From positions 34,872,329 through 34,936,328 of the forward strand of contig OZ024880.1 in assembly GCA_964017185.1 (NCBI GenBank): a DNA stretch of 64,000 bases, in the 5' to 3' direction. Made by a program: the position numbers and the translations under genes. This DNA is from Rugalucina vietnamica. Taxonomy: Eukaryota > Mollusca > Bivalvia > Lucinida > Lucinidae. Shown here one piece after another: positions 1-11,140 of the stretch (the first letter of the stretch is position 1; every line of letters starts with the position of its first letter). The notes below the pieces were generated by a model that saw only the letters and a list, made by a program, of their open reading frames with translations, had not been told where the DNA came from and made no database searches.

Positions 1-474
1 ATTGTGTTTTGGTAATCTGAAAGCTTGTGGTACTTGTCATGGAAGTCGAAAATAACATTTCCTCTCTGTGTCGAAAACATCGCTAGAGCGGCCAACTTAG
101 TAGACGGAGTAGCTCTGTTTCAAATAAGTTCAAAATGAAACAAGGACGTTTTCTTTTGCTTTTTTACTCTAACAAGTCGCATGGTTTCAAATTAATACCT
201 CTAGTTTGGGCTTCGACCTATTCTTCTTATATTGACATTATCCGTCACTTTGACGTCTGTCTTGTCTCGCGTAGGAGTTCTCCACCTTACAAAGATTCAC
301 ATGCAAATGATTAACGTTTAGTTTCAAATCTGCGTTGCTGTGTGGGAATTTTAAGATTTGTTACGTGGCCACTTTATATTTATATCGCTTTTAGCGCTAG
401 TAAGAGCAAATGTGGTTGGTGTATCCACTGGGTACTGACTGTGTAAGAAAAATACGAAATGAATGATAAGAATA
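1..474. other. Unassigned intergenic sequence
   Basis: AT-rich, no credible exon or repeat recognised. Confidence 0.4.
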
Positions 475-925
475 AAGCTGAGATCCTTTAACAGCAATGA
501 ACATATTAATGAGAAAGTGGGTGGGCCATACCGCGATTTCGGCTACTTAAGCCTCTTCAGTGACCGCATAGATTTGGCAAAATGGAGCCAATGTTAATTA
601 CTGCAATTTTGCGTCTTTCAACATGGTAGTCAATACAAAGACCAAATGGGGCCTAATTGAACTGTGGTTAGAAAACGAATCTGAACTGATTTCTCAAAAT
701 ACTCTCACTGACTTCGAAGGACCAAATGAAAAAAATAATCTCCACTATGGATAATGTACGGGGAGACTTTTTAGGGCCGCTACATAGCACAATACCAATA
801 TCAGTAATAGCAAATAAAAAAACTGAGATCCTTTAAGAGCAGTGGACATATTAGTGCAAAGGGGAGTTTCGGCTACTTGAGCCTCTTCAGTCATCCTATA
901 GATTTGGCAACATCCTTAAGAAATT
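475..925 (+). repeat. GAGATCC repeat (two units)
   Basis: Two tandem units begin GAGATCCTTTAA at about 480 and 823 and share GGCTACTTRAGCCTCTTCAG. Other copies: 27640-28390, 34968-35330, 63815-64000. No coding capacity is conserved. Confidence 0.7.
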
Positions 926-1493
926 AAATTTTTAATTATAAGCTCTTTTGAAACGCTTACGTTTGATAAAAAAACTGACTTTCATGTAAATGTTATGTCC
1001 TTTTTACCCAAATTAAATAAAATAGTTTACAGATCATGCTTTTTGACTTAATTTGCATTTTTTTCTGACCCATCAATTTTGTTGATTTTATTGTTACAGT
1101 AGCGTCTTCCGATTTTTCGAATGAAGGGTATGGTTACCAGGCGTTCGATTATTTTCGACTGAAATCATTGATTGCAACAGAAAAAAAATCAGCATTCTGT
1201 TTAAAAACTCTTATTTTCAATGTGCAGAGAATTTAAAAGCATTCAGTTGTTTCGTTTTTAAATAATTATTAAAATATTACTAGGTGCGTTTGGAATTTGG
1301 TTAAGTATACATGTATGTTATATCAAAATAATTAAGTGACATAATATGTTCATCACAGTCATTAAGTATTTTTTCGTGAATAAAATTATGTAAATTAATT
1401 TTGTTATTCTTTGCTTTCCAGAATTATGAAGTGTAGAATTTTATGTAGTTTTCTATTTTTAAAACTTAAAGAGTCATTGTTTATTTCATAATA
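926..1493. other. Unassigned AT-rich sequence
   Basis: No gene or repeat recognised. Confidence 0.4.
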
Positions 1494-1727
1494 GAGTCGC
1501 CTCATGGGAAAACCAACAATCTGCATAGGCGAAAACAAAGGCGCAGATCAGCTTCGCGGTAACCGCGAAGCTGATCAGCGCCTTTGTTTTCGCTACTCGG
1601 ATAGTACAATTCCTCTTCTACTTAAATCCGAAATTTCAAGCTTCTAGCTCTTTTCTGTGCTTGTACAGCTCGGTTTGTGTCGGACCCGTTCGGAAACCAC
1701 ATTGTTGGTTTTCCCACGAGACGGCTC
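1494..1727. mobile_element. GAGCCGCC MITE, copy 1
   Basis: A 234-bp element with inverted ends (GAGTCGCCTCATGGGAAAAC and its partner before GACGGCTC) and an internal palindrome around GCGGTAACCGC. Same family at 18072, 38409 and 45360, plus half copies at 31090 and 40224. Confidence 0.85.
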
Positions 1728-1984
1728 AATTGTTACATAATTGGATAGTCTGGATATGTAGAATTTAATAGCTTATTTTCGTTAACTTTTATCACAGCAT
1801 TTTTATTCACCATTTTCATTCAGTTTTACGACCCTTTCAAGATTATTACAGCTCATATGAGACGGGCCAATTGCAATCTGTAGGTGCGGTGAAAACAGGA
1901 GAACATCGGTAAAAAATACCTGGCACACCCTTAAGCAAAAGTTATCTCGTCTCACATGTGCCCAGACAAGACACAATGGTGCTA

Positions 1985-2047
1985 TGATCGAATGATTAAG
2001 TGCGGTAACGAAATGCTAGCGCTCTTAACCACTCGGCCATAGGGGCC
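1985..2047 (-). pseudogene. tRNA-like sequence (Ser/Leu type) or SINE head
   Basis: The minus strand reads GGCCGAGTGGTTAAGAGCGC, a typical D-arm (A-box) of Ser/Leu tRNAs, followed by a weak TTCGATC T-loop-like site. I could not pair a full cloverleaf or find a convincing anticodon arm, so this is a relic or SINE-derived. Confidence 0.4.
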
Positions 2048-2062
2048 GCCACATTTTTTGAT

Positions 2063-2508
2063 GGAAAAAAAGGTTAAAGTAGGCAATGATCAAGAAAATG
2101 CACAATCAGAAAGAAATTCCCACTCAAAACACCGAGGTGAGAAAAAAACTAAATTGACAATTAGGTACCTATACTTAGAAAACATATTGTAAGCCGAGTG
2201 AGCAGCTATTACCCAATACGCGGCCACTCAGTTACTCGAACTTGAACTTACCTAAAGATTTGAAAACGTACATATGGTTCAAACAGCACAAAAATTCAAC
2301 TCAAACACAAAACAAATAGAACCTTAGCAACGTATCGCCTTGAACGATCAGTAATATAAAACCAATGGGGTTGGGGGATAAATCGATTTTAAAGATCCAT
2401 AACCTCACCTTCATCTTCTGCACTGGTTCACAACATTTAGCCTTAGTTGTTTGGCCCTCGTGGTGAATCTCTAACTAGACAATGAAGCAATAAGGACAAA
2501 CAATTCAT
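2063..2508 (+). repeat. GGTGGGAAAAAA long repeat, copy 1
   Basis: Matches the family typified by 40575-41165: AGGCAATGATCAGGAAAA, CACTCMAAAACCGAGGTG, a GTGGCCACTCAGTTACC stretch, CACAAAAATTC, TATCGCCTTGGAACGATCAG and GTCCTCGTGGTGAATCTC. Orientation called plus as in 40575. Nature unknown (retroelement 3' end or MITE). Confidence 0.7.
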
Positions 2509-2514
2509 TTTGTA

Positions 2515-2690
2515 CTGCTTAGAAACACCTCGCCAATGCGGTTCTGATGAGTACAATCACAATCTATGTTTTGGATAAAAAAAATAAGAAAACAAGTTTA
2601 CAACTGTACATAAAATATAAAGGTTCGATCCAGTTTCATTATTTAAAATGGGGTTTAATGGGTATACTTTTTATGGACATATACTCCTAA
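2515..2690. repeat. Palindromic AACCGCC repeat, copy
   Basis: Carries the AAACACCTCGCC / GCGGTTCTGATGAG palindrome and a TTTCATTATTTAAAATGGGG tail shared with copies at 15400, 22440, 37985, 53690 and 59575. Confidence 0.6.
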
Positions 2691-2726
2691 CAAAATTCTA
2701 AGGGCCAATGTATTATTTCCCATATA

Positions 2727-5700
2727 CGAGGTATGGCAGGAAAGTTCGTAGACACTTCAGCTACAGTAACAGCGTAGTTTTTTTGTCCAAAAACCAGTTT
2801 GACTTTCGTTTTCGAAATGTTTTCGTTTCGTTGTACTCGCGTTTTGGTTTCGTTTCGTTTCTTTATCGTTTATAAATTTACAAACGCGTTTTATTTAATA
2901 GTTTAGCCAATTGAAATGTCTTTTAAACCCCGTTTAAATCAAAACAGTCATTCAGAACGTTTTTATATTTCAGCCAATCAAAAACCCGTTTCAGGTAAAC
3001 GATCAGAAAAACGATATTAGCGTTTGACCAACCACTGTTTATCCCTGTTGAAACGTTCCAAACGAAGAAGCGTTCAGCCAATCAGTGTGGAATAAGACCA
3101 AATCGTTTAAAACCATCAAGCGTTCAACCAATCGTGGGCGCGAAACGTTTGTTGATAATAGCGTTCAGCCAATCACAGAGCATGGTTATCGTTTGACCAA
3201 AATTGAATCAGTGTATACGTGAAAACAAACACTAACGAAAAAAAGTTTTTATTGATAACAACATTAATAATAAACCTCAATTTCTTTTTTCGAAAACTTA
3301 AAGTCAGGCTATAGCCATATGTCTTGTGGCACGCTTTTTAGATTGTGCAAATAATGCATGTGTATATACATGTATATGCAATTTCGATTAAAACGATACA
3401 GTTACTGTCAAATGGAAACTATGGAAAATAACAAGAGTCACATATATGTTCAGTAATATCAATGAGAATGAAGCGAACAGCAGCGTGATTTTTGTTCTGG
3501 TGCATAATGCACCCATACAGTAACAACATGCGGAATAAAATTATTACACTAATGGGCTACTGCCATAAACATGCAAATTAGTGCGGTTTAAAGACGTCTG
3601 TACAACTTTTTGGCTTTAATCAAAAACGCCGACAATTCGTTGTCGTTTACTGATGCGTGTTAATGTAACTGATGCAATAAAAATTTTAAAATTTCTGAAT
3701 AACGATAAAAGAAAGCCGACAGTTTCTTGACTTTATAAGACGCGTGTCACCTTTTGTAGTCACACGTAGCATCCTTAATCTCAGATGTTTTTATTTATTT
3801 ATCTTCATATAGTAAAGATGATGATGCTTATCCTGGAACAAAACGCGCAAAACAAAGTATTGATAGACTTAGAAATTATAATAATAATAAAACACAAAAA
3901 TAAATTCATTCTTTACATACATGTTTGTACGAAACATGCAACTTAGGACGACGCGTAAATAAGCGGAAACAAATCCTATGCTCATGTTGTTCATAAGGCC
4001 CGTTTCAAGCCGTCTGTTAAAGTTATTACTTTCCTATTATTTAACCTTCGACAATAGAATGAAAAACTATATTTGTGCATTAAAACTGATAAAAGAAGGC
4101 CGACTATTATTTCAAGAAGCGTGTCACCGTTCTAGACGCATGCCATGAGGTTCATCCTTTGCATTATTTTGTTGCATTGCATATTTGAACTTCAATGTTA
4201 ACTTTTAAGATGTGCAGCACGAGTAAACGATAGACCCAAAAATGAAAGCAATATATAATATGAATATGGCAAACATATGTTTAACTTCCGAAAAATGCAT
4301 AATTGTACGGCGAATTGTACTGCGTTGTGCAGATAAAAGCCGACAAGTTGGCTAAATTAAAATACGAGAAAAAATGCATGTCAAGACGAAAAAGATCTAC
4401 GAAAATATCAGAGTTTGGATAAAAGAAAACCGACTGTCTGTTGTTGTTTTACGAAGCGTGTCACCATTCTAGTCATACATGATATTCTTAATCTCATATT
4501 TGAATTATTAAATTCCATTACGTTTCGAACTTAAATTCTTATCTGGAATAAAATTATAAAATGTGCACAAAAAACAAACAATATAATGAAACAAAAAAGA
4601 AAGAGAAGTACGTAAGTAACTATATATAAGAAAAATCACAAATAAATACTTACGCATGTAAAATGCGAACATCGACATGTAAGTAAATGAATGACGAAGA
4701 AAATCGAAGTTTGAAATCATAAACTATCATATTTAAGCCTACGAAAAAAATGCAGAGAACTGTACCGATTTAATTTCCATAAATATATACATGTATACGT
4801 TTAGCTATTGTTTATTTATAATCATATTGTTTATTTATAATCATCTGAGTGTGTTTTGCTGAACGTAAACGAACTTGCTTACTTTAAATCCTCGACTCGG
4901 CATTGAAAATCATTTTAGATCGTCGTCGAACTTAGCAGTAAGGAAATAAAATATAAACCAAAACTGAAATAAGTGAATAACAGCTTTAAAAAAAGCAGGC
5001 CAATTATTGAAAAAAGCATTGGTGAGAAAAGAACGTTGCAATATAAGTGAAATATGCGCTAATTTATTGCGCTCCGGAAAGTAAATAAATTAAATTAAAT
5101 GCTCTAAAAGCCGGCAATGTCATTATGTGAATGTAAACGGAGGTCATGTTAATCGCCCCGCCCTGTATATGACTCAGGATTATTGATTGGGTAACGTTTT
5201 TTCGATCGCTATATCATTGGTTGTCCGATTTAACGGCCCTACCTCTAAAGCGTGATTATTGGTTATTGATAAATCGTTTCCCTTATTGATTGGTAAACGT
5301 TTTAAACGATCGATTTGTCATTGGCTGAACAATAAAACGATTATTCCGATTAGTTTTACAATCGTTTTTAGCGAAACGCTTATAGACAGTTATCATTGGC
5401 TAAACGATAAGAGCGTTTTTAAACAGGTCAAACGCGTTTTAAATAAACCCGTTATTTGGCGTTTTCGTTTGGTTTACGGCCCGTTTATGCTTGGTTTTCG
5501 TTTCGTTTGTATTTCGTTTTCGTTGACAAAAAATACGCCGCTGTAACTGTATCAGAAAAAGTAACGCGTTTTTGGAGAAGCGTTTTGCATACTTTCAAGC
5601 AGCAATATCTCATGAGTATATTTCAGAAATCTTGTGCAGTTTGAAGTAATAACACGCTTGGTATGGCCACTTTTCTGCTTGAGGGTAGGGCCGTGCGGGG

Positions 5701-6534
5701 CAGGTGTCAAAACGTGATAAAACGTGACGATTTTCACATTCTGGTTTTGCTTGTGAAACGGCTCGGAAGTGTGCTGCAACGTTAAAATATTTTGATCCTG
5801 AAAGAATGTTCAATCAACAACGTTTTCTGAATGTTTGGGCCTTGGCGGCAGTACAGTTTGATATCTGTGAATAAAATTGCAGATGCAGTCCGAAAAAATT
5901 GTTTGAAAAAAATGGCGTTGTTTTGACGTAAAACAGCCGATAACCATAAAATTGTGTGTTTTTGTTATGGAAATGGCCAACAAACATGATGGAAATTGTA
6001 TAAACAACAACATAAAAGCTATCAGCTTGTCTGTCACTAGTTTACAAGTGGCAGAGTTGATTTTTGGATGCTCGATAGATCATCTAAGAAGATAAACGGC
6101 GGCGGAAGGGCACTCGTCTTACATTCTCAGCGAATGAAAATGGTTTCAAATGTTCAACCGGTCATCGGAGAACCTGAAGACAGTTGGCACAGATCTGCAT
6201 TTGACAGCAGGATACACATGATAAAATTGTACCGATATCCAAAGACCCTATGTGGAATAACTCTGAAACATCGGTTAAACTCGTTACAAATATATAAAGC
6301 ACTGACAGCAATAAACTTCAAGTAACGTCACTGAGACGTTGATCCTTGCCCCGCTCCCGGTTAGAGAGGTGCACATAAAAGGCTGTAGAAGATGTCGTGT
6401 TGGCCAGATTTTCATAAAATTTCGTCTATTTGCTCATGAAATATTTTTGCAAACCCAGATATATTCATTTTGGCTGAATTTCTTTTCCTGTTGAAAATAC
6501 TAATGGTGTCTACGAACTTTTCTGCCATACCCCG
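2727..6534. mobile_element. Mariner-type element remnant hosting a nested element
   Basis: TA-flanked inverted ends of about 30 bp: CGAGGTATGGCAGGAAAGTT at 2727 and CGGGGTATGGCAGAAAAGTT on the minus strand from 6534, both running on into CGTAGACAC. The form is that of a mariner terminal repeat. Only about 1 kb remains once the nested element is removed; no transposase frame is intact. Confidence 0.7.
2764..5549. mobile_element. TIR element with CCAAT/CGTTT subterminal arrays
   Basis: TA-flanked inverted ends CAGTAACAGCGTAG and CAGTTACAGCGGCG. About 480 bp of left arm (2764-3250) and 400 bp of right arm (5140-5549) hold arrays of a GCGTTCAGCCAATCA-like module in opposite orientation. The middle holds three diverged units of about 340-380 bp around a GAAGCGTGTCACC-like motif (near 3740, 4115 and 4455). 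No transposase was seen, so it is non-autonomous; it interrupts the mariner remnant at 2727-6534. Confidence 0.75.
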
Positions 6535-6535
6535 T

Positions 6536-7104
6536 ATTGTAGTTTCAGGTACCCCAAGTTCAGCTCAAATTAAATTGGAATCCCAAAGGACGCAGATACC
6601 CCTTTGCGTTTGCATTATTTTTGATATTGCCTGGAAGGTTATGAATGTAAGAAATTTGAAACAGAAAACACCCTGCCAAACCTGTATGGAATTTTTGGCA
6701 AATCTAAGCTTTTTCCAAAAATTGGCATTTTTTGAAAATCAGCTAAAACGTGACATTTACACGCAAGTGTGAATTTCACAGTAACAACATTTGCTGCAAT
6801 GCCTTTTAAAGTGACTTTCATGGAAAAATCAAGCTTAAGTTGAATTGACGTGAATCTGCGGACTTTCAGAAAAATGCCATAATTTCATGATTTTTGAAAA
6901 AATGCAAAAACTGTTCCATGGACTTTGGGAGGACATATGCTTTTTCAAACTTCTTTTAGTCAGTTACTTCGAAGCATTATCTGAAACAAATCAAATGAAA
7001 TAGGCATTCTGTGACCTTGGGTAGTGTCATTAAATTTTGGTTAAGTATTGGGTGCTTTACACAAGAATATATGGAAAATATTACAGTGGCCCTTAGATTT
7101 TTTG
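6536..7104. other. Unassigned intergenic sequence
   Basis: No gene or repeat recognised; homology to block B begins just after it. Confidence 0.4.
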
Positions 7105-7744
7105 AGGAGTATATATACCTTCATAGTCCAAATAAATAATTTACATCCAAATGTGTCGATTGAGAAAGTATAACATAACAACTAGATTTTATGCTGAAAA
7201 TGTATTTGAATAATCTATAATAAAACACACATTGTACAAAATATGATCAAATATTTGACTGCGAAAAGGTTCCAAATTTTATTCAGATTGTGTAAAAACA
7301 ATAAACTTATTTCAATTTTTGACAATGTTTTGAAGTATTGAAAAATGCTCTAAAGTAGTATGGTTTGCGCAATAACGTTTTGGGTTGAACAATTTATGTT
7401 AAAGGTCCAGTATAGAGAAAACGAAGATGTTATGATAAGGTAAAATATTTTTCTTACATGCATAAATAAATTTTGATACTTACAGCCGTTACATGTCGCC
7501 CAATTATTTCACAAGGTTGGTCTAGAGGGAATATGGGCCCATTGGGAAAGAAATAGACAAATATTTACTCAGCAAAAGCATAACAATGCTTAATGCCTAC
7601 AAAACATATATATGAGGACAGCCTAGGAGCATTACATAAAAGATATTTATAAATATATACAGCAACATTTCAAAGCAAACTTTCAAACCAAACAGGGTAA
7701 GTTATACATTGACTACTGACATCGTACACGTACATTGTACATTT

Positions 7745-8060
7745 TCTAACACTTACGAGTTTGTTTTCGTAACTGAGAAGCAAAGTAAATAAATTTTGCT
7801 ACGTTTATCATAACAGTTTTATTATTCAAACTTATGACATTGTTACATTTGTTTAAAGTGGGCCATTGATAATAATGTTTCATGTACAATTCTTTAAATC
7901 CATATACAGAGAGCATATTAATAGAAAATAGAACTCATTTTTTACTTGATTATCATTACAGATTTGGCAAATACGGGCATTTTTTAGCCACATCTGCAAG
8001 CCTTCTACGTTCAATCCCTAAATCATGCGATGACAACCGAAACTGACTTGGAGCAATTCG
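7745..8060 (-). pseudogene. LINE ORF C-terminal fragment, unit 1
   Basis: Diverged copy of the 8440-8730 fragment, with indels in the frame relative to it. Relic. Confidence 0.55.
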
Positions 8061-8439
8061 GTACTTTTTTCACAATAACATCAAAATACTTCTTTTTTTT
8101 CAAAACAAAATGTTCATATTATTATCATGAATACAACAGTAATCTATTAGAATTGTTAACAGAGGCATAACATGTCTGTTTGTATATGGTTAATATCCGT
8201 TGTTAAGTCAAGTTAAAAAGTAATATATCAATATCCGCATATTGTTTGAATCCAAAAGCAGAACAATTCTTAATGCCTACAAAACATATATATGAGGACA
8301 GAAAATACACATCAGCCGAGGAGCATACATAAAAGATATTTATAAATATATACAGCAACATTTCAAAGCAAACTTTCAAATCCAAACAGGGTAAGATATA
8401 CATTGACTACTGACATTGTAAACGTACATTGTACATGTT

Positions 8440-8730
8440 CTAACACTTACGAGTTTGTTTTCGTAGCTGAGAAGCAAAGTAAATAAATTTTGCTACGTTT
8501 ATCATAACAGTTTTATTATTCAAACTCACGATATTATTACATTTGCTTAAAGTGGGCCATTGATAATAATGTTTCATGTACAATTCTTTAAATCCATATA
8601 CAGAGAGCATATTAATAGAAAATAGCTCATTTTTTACTTGATTATCATTACAGAACTGGCAAATATGGGCATTTCTAGCCACATCTGCAAACCTTCTACG
8701 TTCAATCTCTAAATCATGAGATGACAACCG
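8440..8730 (-). pseudogene. LINE ORF C-terminal fragment, unit 2
   Basis: The translation has ERRRFADVARNAHICQFCND, then YYQWPTLSKCNNI and AKFIYFASQLRKQ. This is the order of the C-terminal zinc-knuckle region of a non-LTR reverse transcriptase family common in molluscs (RRF...R..C.FC...Y..WPT...KF.Y.A..R). The usual HFLLxC stretch is disturbed, so it is a relic. Confidence 0.6.
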
Positions 8731-8999
8731 AAATTGACTCGGAGCAGTTCGGTACTTTTTTCACAATAACATCAAAATACTTCTTTTTTTCAAAACAAAA
8801 AGTTCATATTGTTATCTTGAATACAACAGTATCTATTAGAATTGTTAACAGAAACATAACATGTCTGTTTGTGCATGGTTAATATCCGTTGTTAAGTTAA
8901 GTTAAAAGTTAATATATCAATATCCGCATATTGTTGAATCCATATACTACGTCCAGAAAACCACTGCGAAAAGCTCTGCACTGCGGAGACATTTGGTAA

Positions 9000-9240
9000 A
9001 ACCTGTACTAATGTCCCCCGCGATATGCTTTGTTTTCATGTCACTGTTGTTTTTGCAAGTGTAAAGCAAACCCCGGGCAATTCAGTTGTATTGGGGGTGG
9101 GGATAACTCGAAGACTAAATCCTCGCTTATTTCCACGGCTATCCCCCGCACCCAGGACTTGGGGTCGAGGTTTCAAATAACAAGTGCAAATGGCTATTTT
9201 CATTCGGATGACTACTCTCAACAGTTACATGTACATTAAC
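9000..9240. other. 3' flank block conserved with 39440-39725
   Basis: Shared stretches include CACTGTTGTTTTTGCAA, GGGGATGGGGACAACTCGAA-like and CAACAGTTACAT. No conserved coding frame; it marks the duplication. Confidence 0.6.
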
Positions 9241-9782
9241 CAGTTCCTCCGTATCGCTTTTTTAGATAATTAAATGCCTAAATAGACATAAAATATATAA
9301 GTTGTGGATGACTTATGGACTAATGTACTAATCTTCATATAAAATTTGAAACATCATAGTTAAATCCACATTAAATTGTCCATTTATTTTTAAAGGTATT
9401 CTCATATTCGACAGAAACCGCGCCGATATCATCTACAATTTAATTAGATTCCAGGTACGTCTAAGCTGCAAAGTACAATGGCAGTTGATTGTTTTTGTCA
9501 CTGTGGTGTGATGGCTTTTTGATACGCTATACTGCAATACTTGTTATTACGTCAGCGCATCCAGTAGAGACTACGAAGTCATTGTTGGGAAGCAAAGGCC
9601 GTGTTTACTATATCATTTGTGTATACGTTATACGACAGAGAGCGCGTTCGTACCGCACATAATTTCGTAAATCGCGCGTTGCTATTTTCATATGAAAGAA
9701 AATGTTTTACATGTATATGCATTCTGTCATATGCAGCTATCATAATCATAATTAACCAATATTTCCGTCTTTGAAACAATTG
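9241..9782. other. 3' flank of copy A, unassigned
   Basis: No gene recognised. I found no clear AATAAA on the minus strand for the gene. Confidence 0.4.
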
Positions 9783-9895
9783 TCAACATTAAGAACACCT
9801 CAGAACCAGATGATGAATTTTGATGAGTCCTAAAATTAAAATGGACTCACCCAAATGGTAATGATGGTTGAATCTATTTGTCATTAACGGGTTAA
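9783..9895. mobile_element. piggyBac-type MITE arm abutting the copy A stop codon
   Basis: Ends CATTAACGGG-TTAA at 9892-9895 and matches the right arm of the complete TTAA-flanked MITE at 18417-18905 (CACCCAAATGGTAATGATGG...). The TTAA contains the TAA stop of copy A. The distal end is missing. Confidence 0.7.
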
Positions 9896-11140
9896 TCTCT
9901 CAAGATAACGTCTTCGTTCAAGGTGCAAAGGGGGCAAGAGTGATTTATTGCTGCCCAACATTCCTCACAGTACACTGCGTCACATGCGACGCCATCTTGG
10001 CTGCCACCACACTTGGTTAGCTTAATGTTGAAATGGTGCTCTGTGTGTTCACAGCTCGTGCACACCAATCGTTCTTTGGAAGCAAAGAAACGCCCTATGA
10101 ATGGTAAATTAAACGCCAGCCATGTTGAAAGTCGAAGCTTCTCCTTTACTGTCGCTTCTTTATGCGAGGACTTTATTAGCTGGCGTATGAGCTTAAGAAG
10201 ACCAACGCGCTTGTGGCGTATCTTCTTGTGCAAGTAGTGCAAACGTGCTAGTTCTTGTTCCGGATAGTAAAAGGCGGCAATCTTTCTACGCAGTCGCATG
10301 CCATAGCCTCGAAGCAAAACGAAACAGAGTGCAACGATATACAAAAGTATCAGAACTGGAATGATAGAAACGGAAGGCTCTTTGGGTCTGGGGAGGCATT
10401 TTCCGATTTCAAGATTAGCTGTAAAGTTGCTTTGGAGGTTTATTCCCTGGACCATAACTGCATAGAAGAGCGCAACCGGGCCTTTGCCATTTACGGACAA
10501 CTCAAAATGACCTTGGCCTTCCACATGCAATTCGACATCCCCATACTTCCGTACTAGGTTAAGAATGTAATAGAAAGCAAAGTCGAACATCAGGAGAAGA
10601 AAACAGAGTACAAAATGCAACAGAATCTGAGCAAGGCCAATTTTACAATACGCAAGCTCGAGAGTGTTGAGTTTAAACGACGAGGGATTAACATAAACAC
10701 TTTCTTCTTTTTTCTTCAATGGCAAGACTGGTTGATCTGACGTTTTATCCATTTCAATAAATTGACTTGTAATATAGACGTTGTCGTAATCATCTTTTGC
10801 TAGATAGCTTCGCAAATACCAGAAAGACTGGAAAAATAAGAGTGCTAGTGACAACGAAAGCGCTTTCTTTAGAAACGCTATAAATATCTCAAATGAATGT
10901 GCTTTCCTCGTGACGTCATCGTTGACTTCTTGTTGTATTGCTTGTACTGACTTTGTTGTATTAGACCCGCCTGACATCTCTGCACGCAATTCCACATCAA
11001 CACTGAAGTAATTTGTTAGCTCTTCAAACTTCGCCTTGACTTCATTCCCAACTTTGTTGATGTCAGTGCCTAGTGTGTTCAGCTGATCGCATGTGCTGCT
11101 GATTGATGTAAACTCTTGACATTTCTTTCGACATTCACTC
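9892..11140 (-). CDS. Copy A exon 6: DC-STAMP core (TM4-TM6) and RING finger
   Basis: A 1249-nt terminal exon, acceptor CTTTAAG, frame starting after one base. It encodes residues 451-866: SECRKKCQEF, TM4 (KALSLSLALLFFQSFWYL), TM5 (LLHFVLCFLLLMFDFAFYYI), a second ectodomain loop, TM6 (IIPVLILLYIVALCFVLL), a basic cytoplasmic stretch and the RING (C-x2-C-x13-C-x8-C-x4-C-x2-C-x7-C-x2-C). The frame is also open upstream of the acceptor to an ATG at 11256, but that part is intron. The TAA stop lies in a TTAA shared with a transposon end. Confidence 0.93.

Larger units (their letters stand above)
7577..8945. repeat. Tandem duplication of a 0.68-kb unit
   Basis: Units 7577-8257 and 8258-8945 are near-identical over their length (ACAAAACATATATATGAGGA, TATACAGCAACATTTCAAAG, and others). 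Each contains the 3' end of a LINE on the minus strand. Confidence 0.85.

Noticed and set aside
1985..2047. Functional tRNA-Ser/Leu gene
   Set aside because: Good D-arm but no convincing acceptor, anticodon or T stems.
10013..10557. Plus-strand open frames opposite copy A exon 6 (and 43456-43817 opposite copy B)
   Set aside because: Antisense shadows of well-supported exons.
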